Origin: Drosophila pseudoobscura
Lineage: Eukaryota; Arthropoda; Insecta; Diptera; Drosophilidae
Length of the DNA stretch: 64,000 nt
Direction of reading: 5' to 3'
Assembly: GCF_009870125.1 (NCBI RefSeq)
Contig: NC_046683.1
Coordinates: forward strand, 14,765,001-14,829,000
In this document: piece by piece, positions 23,741-36,800 of the stretch
Position numbering within the stretch: the stretch's first letter is position 1
How the letters are laid out: every line of letters starts with the position of its first letter
Made by a program: the position numbers and the translations under genes
Notes under the pieces: model-generated
Told to the model about the DNA's origin: nothing
The model's input: only the letters and a program-made list of their open reading frames with translations
Databases searched by the model: none

Positions 23741-26474
23741 ATCGGCTGCTAAAAGTTTTCCCTTTCATCAAAAGTGGCATTCCCCGCAATAAACTGCCAT
23801 TGCCATATATGTAAGAGGCTTTGCAGTCCCTAACCTGCCCGAACCTCTGTGTTGTGTCTTCAACTTCACTTCCGCATAGAGAGCCCTGAAAAGGGGGGTG
23901 CCCTGACCCACGGCCAAGTTGCAGCCTGGTTTTTAGCACTTGTTTTGGACCTGTTTTGTGTGTGTCGCTTCTACAAGAGTTGTGTCTTTCTTTTGGCTTC
24001 AAGGCAGCGGCAGGGGCAGGGCCGGAGGGCAAACCATTGACAAATTCATTTAAGGGACTGCAAATCCATTCGAAATGCAATTTCTGGAAAATGGTCTACA
24101 GGTGTCACAGTCAGGGCGATAAGTGGAAGACTTTTGTTTATGGACTTTTCGCAACTTTTCCAAAACGATAAGATTTTAATTTGCTGGCACGCTTGATCGC
24201 CAGCTCGCCGGATCGCCTGACAACACACAGCGCGCGGACACAATAAACTGCCCCTGTCCACTTGGCCGACAATGAAAACGATGATGATTGCCGCTCAATC
24301 GGCGGCCAGTCAATTGCGGTGTGGGACCACTCGAAACTCGAGGGCTCGAACGGTTCTTTTTTCATATTTGGAAGGCTTATCGGCTTCGCGTGGACGGGCA
24401 GCCTTCGAGCACAAATCAAAATCATGTCACTGCAAATCATAACAGCCAGGTCACGCGTCAATGGCGAATAAGTATACAAGAACGACAGCTGAGAGACCAG
24501 ATACTAATTTTATATGCACTTGAAAGTATGGCCATAAAAACCTATGGGCAGCAGGGCTGTAAATGACATATATATCAGGGAATTGACACTTTGCCCACGA
24601 TTATTAATCGATAACAATCGGTTTGCAGTTTCCCTAGCAAGTAAAAGAATATTGGAAAGCCTCCAAAATGACTTTTTCAGAGCCAGAGCAGAGCCCAGAA
24701 ATGTATTCAACGATAAATAATCGAGCGACGATTTATAGCATACAAAACTCCAGCTACAGAGACGGATCTCTGACTAATCCATTCCCGAAAACAGCGAGTA
24801 CAAAGAACACCAGAGCGAGCGGCAGTAATAATATAAAAATAGTTTTCCAATAAAACAATGTCTCGAATCTTATCGGCACTTGTTACTCGATTAATGACCC
24901 CGATTACTGGTTGATTGGTCGGAAGCAGGCGCGGTGCCGCCCTCAAGCAAGGATTTACTTGAGACTTGGCCCAGAGAGAGCTCCGATCCATACAAAACGA
25001 CGTATCGATCCCAAACTATGGAAGGAGAGGAGCGGAGAGGAGAGAGAGGGGTAAATGCTATTTTCTATCCGCGTATCAGTATCGCTCAAGATTTCCTGAA
25101 CGACGTAGAAACAACACTTGTTCGAGTGCCCGTAAACAGCAAATTCCAGATAATGGAAAACCCATATAATGGTAGTGAAGATACACATTCCATTTCATTG
25201 GCAAATCCAATAGTTGAGCTGACAAACCGTCCGTTGTCCGCCCTTTGTGATTCATTCGGGAGTAATAAGTTGCGAGAAGTTTTCAGTCCCAAGAGCTAGG
25301 GGTAGGTCATGTGATCGGATCCCATTCGAATAGATAATCCCTTTGGCACACGCTCTGCTCGCATTCCTTGCCACTTACGAGTGCTGCTATCTATCTACCA
25401 GGAAGTGTCTTGTAACAAAGAAACGAAACCGAAACCGAGTGGCAGGAAAAACGTGACCGCTTGTTGCACAAATCGCAGACCCTGCTGCCCGATAAGGTCT
25501 ATCCAATCAACTGCACCAGCAGCACCAGCAGGTGATCAGAAATAAGCTAATCAGAGAGAAAAGAAATCTTGTATGCAGCCGTATGTTACGTATACGCAGC
25601 GGTTGCCAAGCCGGGGCTCGATTTACAGCCCGGAGGCAGCATTACCGATTTTCAAGTTCAAAGTCAAACAGAAACAAAAACCTGTGGCAGGGGAATTGAT
25701 TGGGCAAGTGCATTTGTTTTTTTGGAACTAAATTGAAATTCCCTCTCCCCCCCCCCCCCCCCCCACCATTCGTATGCGGAACCTATGTGTCTCTCTCTCT
25801 CTCTCTCTCTCGCTCTATCTGTCGGCTCTCTCAATCAGGTTGTAATTGTCGCCATCGGATCCGCTGGGCATATAAATGCACCTTGATTAGTGGATCAGAT
25901 GCCGCCGTAGACGACGACAAACGACAAACGACACAATCGGCAATCGACAAAAGTCAATCTTTACCTTTCTGCCCGCCTTTCAGTCTTACAGTCTTTCAGC
26001 TATTTCCGTCTCTGTCTTTTCCAAACACACAATTTGTTTATGGTCATCGGGAGGCTTATCGGAAAAGAGGGGCCGCAGCTAATTGATTTGTTTCGGGCAT
26101 TATTTTATAAGCCTCTTGCCTGCAGCTTCATTCACTTAAATGCCAAAAGTTTCATTTTTTTGTTGTTTTTTGGTTTGGATTGCGTTTTTCGAGCCACAGC
26201 CCCATCGGTATTATTTTTATTATTTTTTCTGTCTCTCTGCTTTTCAGTTGTCTGTCGTCTGGGCAGACGATTTGTCTGCGAAATTCCAGTTCGGTTCGTT
26301 CGTTCCATTCCGTTCCGTTCGGAACGTCGCGCGACGGTATGGAAATTTACAAAATGCCAAGAGCAGGTTTACGGAACCAGTTCGGGGGGCGGGCCGACAC
26401 GAGGCGAGGCATGCCATGCACTTTGATGTATGCGGCAGTTGCTATTTTTTTTTGGCTAAAATGATCTATGAACT

Positions 26475-26724
26475 GAACTAGTTCCAGTGAACTAGTTCTG
26501 GAGCTAGAATGTCCTTGAATGTGAACTTATTCTAGAGTCACGCACTTATGGGAAATTTTGTGCAGCGTTAACGTACCCGCAACGGTATTTACACGTTAAT
26601 GAACTATGAGCGGAACTAGTTCTGAATTGAACTAATCCAAGTTCCAATCCGTTTATTGAATATTGGATTTACAGAAAAGTTCTGACTCCATTTATGTACA
26701 AATATTTAAAATCTGAACTAGTTC
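26475..26724. repeat. four copies of palindrome GAACTAGTTC
   Basis: The perfect 10-bp palindrome GAACTAGTTC occurs at 26475-26484, 26489-26498, 26613-26622 and 26715-26724. Imperfect GAACTA and AGTTC half-sites lie between them. The cluster sits in the long SLC41 intron. It may be a regulatory cluster of binding sites for a dimeric factor or a local sequence expansion. Confidence 0.8.
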
Positions 26725-29700
26725 TAAAGGAAGTTAAGCTAAGAACTTCTTGGGAAAAGAACCAGTAGAAATGTGTGTGAGAGAAAATCTTCGAACTGAA
26801 TCTCGTGCACGGTCTAAGAGATGTGCCAGATATTTTAATTCCTACTCGTAGCATTAATTCCCAAGTATCTATTTCGCTTTGCTGACCTTTCCTGAAATCT
26901 TGATCTTGACTGGAAGAAAAGAGAGGGGGCGGTCGGCCAGAGGGAAAACAATCTGCTATCAAAACGAAACCATAAACCAAATAATCTGCTGACAATCTTT
27001 GGATTCCGATTCGGATCGAGAACGATGACGACGACGATGATGGCTGTGCTGTGCTGTGGTGGGCAAAATCTAAAGTTGATCAATCTATATTCCATCTGAT
27101 AATAAATCAGTTCTCGGTTGGCATTTAATTACTTTGCTTGAGTCCCTGGACGCACTCTTCGATTAGATTGGGCACCGGACCCCCCCCCACAAAATCGATG
27201 GATGATAAAAATCAACAAGACCAGCAATGAAATATGTAGTACACGTTTAATTGAGACGAAACGCAAGAATGCGTTGCTTTTTATGTACCCCGCATACAGC
27301 ATTTTTAAGTATTTAACCCAAGAAAGCCAGGCGGTGGCGGTGGCAGCTGTCCCGAGTTAATTTGGAAAACGTGCGCTAACTGTGCGATGATGCCCCGGCA
27401 AGCTAATTCTAATTCTAATTCCTATTTATTGTGATTAAAACAGTCGCTGTTGCCGAGAGTCTGGCGACTCGTGGAGGCCCACAGACCACCACAGATCCAT
27501 ACATACATACATATGTATGTATGTGTGTGCGAGTGTTTATTCAGATATTCAGATATGGTGTACATATGGTGTTTGATTCAACAGTTCCCAGGGTTCATTA
27601 GAAGCATTTTGTGCTCTTTAAACGCCCTCCCCTATCTTATTCTCGATGCATTTTTAATAGGACTTTTATTTTGCATTTTCGCATTGTTTCTGGACCTTGA
27701 CCTTGGTGTACATGTGTGGGAAGGCCACGAATGACAGCCAGAGAATCGAAATGTGGCATGAAGGACAACAGTCCTTTGGCTATTTTCAAAGAAGAAGAAA
27801 TGGGGGCTCCAACGCATCTCACGTGTGACCCACATGGCCGCGTAATATCTGATACAAAAGAAGATACAGATACAGCTACAGATAGACAGATATTACACAT
27901 TCATTTCAGCTATCACAATCGTTCACGTGAACAGCTTTGCAAGGGGTCTACTAAACCAACAAATTGATGTCACATTTCCCATTTCTTTTTCAATTGAAAC
28001 ATAATACCTACCCCATACATATTATATATTTTATACGCAAAGATCTTTCTTTGTCTTTTTTTTTGGATTTTAATGCATGACGCAGGTGAAATCGAATTCG
28101 GTTCTCAATCAACCGAGAAGAGGGGCAATTATTTATTCAAAAATTGTTTGCTTATGGAGTGGGACTTGGATGATTTGTCCCCCACAGCCCAAAGGTGAAA
28201 CAAACACAAAAGTGTTTGTTTGGCCAGACAATTTGCAGGCCCAAAAATTAATCACTTTTATTCTGGTTTCAAAATTTGTTACTGTTTCTGTTTATATATA
28301 TATTTCTCTCGAATTGAAAACTGGAACTGAGACATGCTAACCGAAAACTGTCTCAAATGTAAATGTCATTCAACTTGGCATCAATCGGTGCACCAAAAAA
28401 CAACATCTCAATCAAGCCTAAACTCCAAAAAGGCAACAGGTGGGTGAATATTCTCGGATACGAAACACTAGCCAAACTGGTGGGTGGATGAACAACTGAC
28501 TCACTTATGATCTCATTAATGGCATACAAATCTAGGCAAACGTTTGTCGAAATACCCTACTCCACGCGTCCGAGTTGCATTTGCAATCGGATCGATTGTG
28601 TTTCACTCTGGCATTTCTTCAGCCACTGATAAACTCTCCCAAGTTCATTGTAGCTAGGGTTTGTCATCAGACAGATGTTCTTTGAGTTTCGCAGGGGGGA
28701 TCCCTGTACGAGCGAGGCTCATCGGAATCAGAAATAATCTCGAAATAAACATATATCTTCTGAATCCTAAATGTCTCAATATATTTCCATTGAATTCATT
28801 TTAATAATAAATGCTTGAAAAACATTTATTATTTAAAGGAAATATATTTGTGAAGAGACTTTCTTTTTGCCACTCTCGATCCAGTTTAAAGATCAGCCAA
28901 AAGTCTGGGAAAACCTCTTTTGGGAGTCCAAGCCAAACTGTGGGCATAAATTCTTCCGCCACCGACTACCGTGATAAAGGTTTCAGCCTTGTGTGACCCA
29001 TAGATGATGTGATGGCCTTGGCAACAGTTACCCGGTGACTAGAGACATTAGAGACTAGCCGCTGGCCGTCTTATCCCTCGCTGAAAGTCGGTGAACGGCA
29101 AGTCTACGAGCGAAACCCATTAACGACACGCAGCAGTTGGTCTCCCCGCCGCCCCGCCCAGGCCCCCTTCCAGCTCGATCACATCTAGTATGTATCTTTA
29201 TATAATGGGGGAGGAAAATTGCAAACGATTCAGCACCTCTTTGGGGCAGGCAAACATGCATTTCAGCCGCATGCGCAACACTTTCAAGGGACCCTATCGG
29301 TGGGCGGGGGCGAGGGGGGGGCTGGAGTGGGGACACATAAAAGACACAGAAAACACAGGCATAGACAAAACCAAACTTAAAAAAATGCAATTTGGCCGTG
29401 AAAACGAAATACCAGCAAACATAAATTAATTATTATTATTATTAATAATATTTGTTTCTTTTGTTTTTTGTTTTTGTTTTTGTCTTGGGGCCGGCCCTTT
29501 GTTGTTTCTGTTGCTGGTGTTTTCTTTTCGGGGGCCCCGGGCAACAACTATAAATATTGTATTTTTCTTTGTTTTTTGTTGTATTATTATTAACTATGAA
29601 TAAATTAAGAGCGTTTTCTGGGCTCCCAATTCACATCGGTTCGCTGCCGTTCGATTTGTTTCGCATTTTTTTTCACTGTCCGTCCGTTAAGGTTGCATTA

Positions 29701-30959
29701 TATATTTATTTGCTTGTACATACATAATTGAGGGTTTCTACACACATACATATACACGTTGTGTATGTGTGTGTGTGTGTTTTTAAGTGATTTATATTTT
29801 AAGGCTCCCCATTAATGAACAAGAAAATTGTTTTAGACTTGATTTATGACTCGAATTCGTTTTGATAATGGAATATCTGTGTGAAAATGTGTTGAGAGAG
29901 GTCTTCGGTTCACCCACCGATTCGACTAAAATACTACGAGCTCTTCGAGGAAGATTCCTGAAGATTTACTTTTAGAATAGAGTTCTAGGACAAGGGCATA
30001 CAAAAACCTTAAAGAGAGTAGGAATACAGTTCTAAAAAGATCCCATGTTAGACCCGGCCTTAAAAACATAAAGAAAGACCTTGAAAACTTTAAAGAACAA
30101 AGCGAATCCTGTCTTGGGGGATATCTTTTAAGAGGATATGAAAACCCACATAAAAAAGAAGAAATCCAATCAAAGGCCATCGAAGCCTGAGGAGAGTGTG
30201 AGGGGGGGCGGTGGGGAAAGAAGAGTAGGTAGGTACATATGTATTGCCAAAAACCAAAACTTGTTAACCGCCATTGAGAGAGAGAGAGAGAGAGATGGAG
30301 AGAGAAAAGACACAAAACTAGAAATATGAGGCTACGAAACAGATATTCTGCCCACTTTCAATGGTCATAATTGCAAATCGATCCAATCCAACGATTGGCA
30401 GACAGACTGGTAGAATTAGTTAGGTATTCTATATTTAATATGTGTCTAGATTCCATTGATTTCCGCGTTTTAGCCTTTCTCTTCTTACTTCTGTGCTTAC
30501 TTCATCAACTGTTTGGATTCACTGGATAGGGTTTCCTTTTTCCTGGTTTGGGTTTGGGATTGGGTTTGGGTTTTCTTTTAACTTTTCAGGTAACTTTTGT
30601 ACAGGACGCGCGCGCGCAAATCGAGACTTTTGACGCGATATTTCGACTATAACTTAGTTATATTACAATAATTTGCTTGATTTATCACCAACAACAACCA
30701 TTAAAAAAAACACTATTTTTTTTCATTCGAAATGCAAAAGGGTTTCAGGGCTTTGAAAGGTGTCTGTTTCTTGCTGCACTTTTTGTTTCAGGAGTGTCGG
30801 AGGAGGAGTGTTGTTCTCCGCGAAAAGTTCTTGCTTGGGGCTTGGGTATTTTTTTTCGGATTTTTCTCTATATAAGCTTTGTCCGTGTGCGGCGAACGTA
30901 GTAGTCTGCACCGCCGGGATATCGCACACTGAATGTCCAAAGACGGCAAACACTTGTTA

Positions 30960-32300
30960 TTATAACGCGTCAAAGCGTTTCCATTTAGCGTCGGCAACGC
31001 CAGTGCCAGCGGCAGAGGCAGAGACGGCAGAGACAGCCTCGGGGCTCCGACAGGTAAGGCAGCAGCAGCGACGGACTCGTCGTCGTAAGCTTCGATATCG
31101 ATGCCTCGGATGCCTCCGACGACCGATGATGATGTCGGCGACGATGCTCTGACGCCCGAATCTGGCCCGAATCAATAGGCCATTTGATAAGCGACCTGCT
31201 CTCAGCCGCGAGCAGAGCAGGTGAGCATTTTGACGCGCTCTCCGACTTGTTATCAGGCGCCGACAGAGGCAGCGGCAGAGCCAGAAATGAATGAAATCAC
31301 AAAAACAACTAAGGCGAAGCGGGCAGCAGATTACAAGCGCCAGCGTCGCTGTTGGCGTTACGTTGACCGTTAAACTGAGCAGAGGCTCACGGCAGAAGAT
31401 ATCACAACAAAGAGAGAAGGAAAGAGAGAGAGAGTGAGCGAGTCCAAAGGGGAAATGCAACAACAAGACACACGAGCATCAGAGTAGATCAAGAAACAGC
31501 TGCTGCAGAGCCTCTCTGCGTTGACCGTTAGAAACAAGGTGTATTCTTGATAGGTGAGGCATTCGATAAACTTTTCTGGAATATATACTGAAACGGATGG
31601 GCATTTTTTGAAATTTACAAATATATTAAATATTAATATAACAAAAATCGTTCCTCTATCAAAAATGCAAGTATGTCTAATGCATCTGTAGGTTCAGTTT
31701 TGTGCATAGGCTTACAGTGTATAAATATAAAAATAAACAAATATGGGCATATACATATTTAAATATTAGATAGAGTCCTTCTGATAGGATGCCATAAACT
31801 GCACACTCTGAAGTATGTATGCAGAACATATGTACATCCATACATAGAGCACTAATGGTGATGCGTGCAATACTCTGTATACAATACAGCACTTTGGATA
31901 CTTCGCTCAAGTCTTAGCAAAAGCGCAATTATTCCCTACCATTCCCATTCCCTACCTTTCCATAAATGCAACTTGGAGAAGATAAGGAACCAGAGCCGCT
32001 GCAGCAAATCTACCCACGTGGATCAGGCACAGGCGCAAGAGAGACACAAGCCGAAAGAGAGAATCGAGGGAACAGCAACAGATGGCCCTTAGCTTCCGGC
32101 AGAAGAGAGCCGCAAAAAGCAGAAGAGAAATCAGCGCAGCAGCGTGACTGCTGCCTGCCGCTGTGCTTTGAAAAGCGACTGCACGACATACGACCGAAGA
32201 CCGAGAGCTGAGCAGCTTCGGTCCGTCCGTTCTTCGGGTGCGCGGGGCTCGTGTGAATGGACAATCAGTTTTCGACAGTTAGGTGGCTCATTAACCGTTC
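30960..32300. other. GC-balanced block, possible internal promoter/UTR exon
   Basis: This block stands out from the surrounding AT-rich intron by its even base composition, CAGCAG/GGCAGAG repeats (31000-31080) and purine-rich CA/GA sequence (31400-31460, 32000-32220). A good plus-strand donor GACAGGTAAGG lies at about 31050. An Inr-like TCAGTT lies at about 32267. No frame is convincingly protein coding. It may be another alternative promoter or noncoding exon. Confidence 0.25.
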
Positions 32301-33715
32301 ATTAATTGCCCGACCCGTATGAGTGATGTCGCCGCGTGATCGTTAGAATTGCATGCGATTCGGCTACGAGCCGTACGATGTTAACTCTTTTTGGTGGACA
32401 GCTGCCCCAAATATTTCCCCATCCATAAATCTTACAGTTTACTCGAATGCGCTTTCCTCGTACCAGGAACGATCTGCTCAGTGGGGGAATAATGAACGTA
32501 CTGGGGGCACGATCGGGTTATTCGGTAAAGCGCCGTAACGACACGAGTTATGGCTACTACCCACACTTTTTCCACACAAACATTTCGGATAATCTTCCGT
32601 AACACTCCCCGGGGATGTACAGAACGAAAGGTTTAGATTTTTTCCAGATTTCCGGAGCTCGTACACATATGATAAGATTTACGATTTACGTTTAGTAAAC
32701 TTTTCCATCAGTGACTGTTAGCCTGATGTGTCGATGAAAATAAATATATAATTATCTCTAAATAGAAGCCTAATCACTGAACACAGCTGTAGTGTAATCT
32801 TATTTGTCCATTTTGTCCTTTAATTGTTAGTTTTAATGGTCCTAAAGATACGCTAGAAACTATTCAATATTCTCGAGATCTTCTCTTAAAGATTTCTACA
32901 AACTTAGCAAATATCCAGTGGGATAATGGAGTTTGCCCAAGTCCAATTTCTATTTTTATAAATGTTTATTTTTTGTATATATTTTCGATTCCCAATCGTG
33001 ACAACCATTGACCCGTGGGACCCGGGAGTAATCCACCTGCGGAGAGTCCAACACGAACATGGAAAGTATTTTAAACTTTGGCTCGAATATGACGCACACT
33101 CGCGATGCTCTATGCTCTGAGCCACCTCTTCGGGGAGTGGTGGGCATGGCATCCAACGTCAGTTTTGGGGGGGCCTTTGTATGCGAATACGCCACAGCCA
33201 ACAATTGTGCTTGCCCGTTCCGTGTGTGTGTGTGTGTGTGTGGGACTAGCCAACGTTTGTACTTGATTTTATTTGGTTTTGGCCGCACAGAAACAGAAAC
33301 TGGTTTCCCACACCCGGATGAAATGTGCGTCCAAAACCCAGGTGAGAGAGTCCACACACAAAAAATAAAAAACAAAACTTAAAAAAGAAGAAGAAATATT
33401 CATCAAACATCTGGGCACCCGCGGGGGCTTTAATTAAGATTTTCAGCTCCCCTCGTTTCGAATTGAGAATTGAATTTATTATTTTGACGGGCTTCAGGAT
33501 GTTGTGAAGCGCCCAAAGATACGTAGTAGATGTCTCAATGGATTAATGAATGGAGCACAGCCAACGCTCTTGATTATAAGCCCAAATATCAACAAGGTGT
33601 AAGATGATGAATATCAGAAATAGAAAAACGACGGCGAATCCCAGTGTTTATTTGCTCGGGTTGGGATTGATTTTGTTGTGGGGTTGGGGAAACAATTACC
33701 ACGTTAATTGGTGAG

Positions 33716-33800
33716 CGATTCGAGACGCACAAGCGAGTGCTGAGAATTGCAAAAACAACATTTAGTGCGTGTGCATGATGCGCTCGCTGTAAGGTTTTTT
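33716..33800. repeat. dispersed diverged copy of the 142-bp unit
   Basis: Matches the array unit in order: GAGACGCACAAGCGAGTGCT, GAGAATTGCAAAAACAA, GCGTGTGCATGATG, then GTAAGG. A second shorter relative lies at about 39498-39540 (AACAAAATACATGTAGCG, GTGCATGATT). The tandem unit therefore has scattered relatives in the same intron. Confidence 0.6.
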
Positions 33801-36800
33801 GACTTATTCTCAGATCCTCTACAGGGATGTACTGTATCGAAAAGATATGTATAGATTGTAGGAGGGATACCCCTTACATTCCGGGCCAATCAATGCATGG
33901 CTAGGCCCTTCAACGGTTCTGGTTACATAATGACCTACGACAACTATAAAAATGAAATACTTTGAAAGTCCAATAAAAACCTGTCACGATTTAAGCAGCA
34001 GTGATTTACGATACACACAGTACGTGCATCTCATGAATGAAATGGAATCGAATGGATAGAATACATTAAAGTTCTACTTCAAATTACAAAAAACTAGGCA
34101 AACTTTTTCCTTTCACTTGATATTTTTGCAAAGACCCGTAGTCGGAGTGTAAACGGAGTGTAAATCCCATTATGGAACATAGTCTTGGGGGGGGTTTTGG
34201 ATAAACCAGACGGCGGCATTGGATTCCCTTCTGTTTCAGATGCAATAAAACAAAAGAATGAAATGGTTCAAAAAGTCCCACCACGGGGAGTTCCATAAAA
34301 CTGTCAGAGCAGAGCAGAGCAGAGTCTTTCTCTCAAGTACAGTTGCTTCCTCGGGGGCTTGGGCTTGGGAACAGGGAAGTATTCTGAGTACATATCGATC
34401 GCGGCAGAACAAATAGCCAGAGACAATAAAAGCCACAACGGAATAAAATAAATACAAAATGAAATGACAAAAGATACATTTACCGCTTATCGCAGATACA
34501 ACGGTTTATTGTTGTCTGCTATGGAGGTGGGTGTGGGGGGGTGGGGGGATCAGTGGCGTTGCGACTGGGTGCAGGTATATCGTTGGTGTCGTTGGAGGGG
34601 GGGTTTTTTTTTGAGTAAATTACTGAAATGAAATTGGTTTTACTGTATCGATTGACAATTGAGGAACTGCTTGAAATAAAGGGAGGGAGGGGGCCGAACT
34701 GGAGGCGGATCGGGCGTTCGTTCAATCAAATTGCTGGCGGGATAGATACCCGGTAATTGGGATCAACTGTCGCGCTTGTTGATCGCCAACGATTGGGTTG
34801 TTTCATCAATCGCTCCGACTAAATTGGTGGAAGCTTCCCACCTGCTCCTCTAGCTCCTCCTCTGCCACATGCCACCCGCCCAACAGCCCCACTTGCCCCC
34901 CTTCCAGCCACCATCAGCCATGCAAAATATATTGCGACAGAGAGAATTTGAACTTGAACTTGATTCTGTCTCTGTTTTTTTTTTTGTTTTGTGCACGCGA
35001 TTGAAACAAAAATTAGCAGCTGGAAAATTGCAACATGAATTATTACGCCAATGAGTGTCCCAGGTTTTCCCTACGCCCCTGTCCGGACCGGACCGGCCCT
35101 TCCATCCCATCCCATCCCTCCCCTTCAATTATACATGAGTAATGAGGTTTAATTGGATTTTTAGGTATATTTATTGCAACACTTCGCTCAACACACTCTA
35201 TTGACAGCTGGCATGGGGAAAAATATGCATGTATGTACATGAAAACCAATCGAATGTTGGTATACCCTTCCAAGGAAAGTTCATAGCAGCCGAGAACCAT
35301 ATAACCATATATGTCGTAGTGGTTCCATTTTGGAAAAGTGTTGAGTTTTTCCAGAAAAACGATCGTAGGGTCATTCGATTAGTTTTTCATGGAAGAACAT
35401 CCCTGCTTCAATGGCAAAATGTGTCCGTTCGGTTATGGGAAATTTGTGCATTCACTTGATGAATTTGTCCTAATGGTTCCGAGGTATTATTTCAGATCCT
35501 AATTGTGGATGCAGATCAATAACAAAAGCTATTTGGGAGATCGGAGGTAGCATATTTCATCAAAATTAAGGCACCCTCCAGGGAATACCGAATACATCAA
35601 TGGTGGGGCTGTGTGTGTGTGGGTGTTCCAGCAATCTTATCTTAGCACAAGATGTGCATATTAATTGCATATTTTGCCCCATGAACGATTACGTTATTAT
35701 TGCCGTTTCTCCCACCCCCACTCCCCCCAAAAAAGAGAAGAGAAATAACAACTGAAATTATCGGAATAAAACGTGTATATCTCAGTGGGGAGATACAAAG
35801 ATACATAGATAGATTCGTGTGCAAGCACAGAGAAGCAGGGAATTGTTTGACGGCAACGAATGCGTCATCGCATCGCACGGTGAAGACCCATTAATGGGGG
35901 AATACGAGCATTCAATATTCCCCCACATACGGCCGATGTCTGGAATATCCGTGGATGTGACAAAAGAGCACCGGCTTCAGGACAAAACGTTGGGGAAGTA
36001 TTTCATTTGATTGCGGGGAACTTTTTCTGCCCAGAGATTCGCTTGGGCTATTTTTTTTTTTGTTTCGGGTATCAATTTATTGAAAATTCTGCCAGCAGAT
36101 TGTTTATTTATTGTTGACACAAAATCAGATATCAGATATCGGCATGGAATTGACAATTTAATCGACTTGTGGTCGACTTACAGTCTCCGTACAAGAGCAA
36201 AAACTCCTTTGACTCTGGTACAGACATACCCGCATATCTCTCATAGATAATGCCATCAGTATCAATTCTCTGGGGACGCTTTACCAAGAATCCGGTGCTT
36301 TGGCCCCACATGACCACGGTGGCTCTAGGTCCAACAAATGAATCATATATTTTTATTTCTGATTGTTTTGGACCCAAGTGGGCACTGGAAATGGAAAGGG
36401 CACTAGCCACTGGCCACCAGCGAGATAATGGTTATCGGATCTCACACATAAGTACCATTTCATTGACGCAAAAATTGGAATCGAAATCAGAAAGTCAGAA
36501 GCCTCCTGTGGCTCCTTTTTCTGTTTTTTTTTTTTCTGTCCCACTTGAGATACAGTCATTCGCTGTGGGAAAACGACACTGAGGATACTCTTTTGCCACA
36601 TCTTTCTATATAGAAAATAAAGTGGATTATTTGGTATTTGATTTGTTTTTCCTCCTGCTTAAATTTGTATTTTATTATTCTTATATTTGTCTTAGTTTTA
36701 TAGCCTTTTTAAAGCTATTATTAGAAGGATTAATATAGGCATAATTTTGTTAAATTATTTCCTTTTGGCTCCTCGCCATTCGACATCTTTGTGATAGCAA

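Noticed and set aside
30960-31466. 168-codon minus-strand frame rich in Arg, Cys and Leu
   Set aside because: Its composition comes from CAGAGG/CAGCAG repeats read backwards. There is no conserved motif.
33050-33160. Possible tRNA gene near GCTCTATGCTCTGAGCCACC
   Set aside because: The stretch looks tRNA-like at first but lacks a B box and a pairing acceptor stem on either strand.
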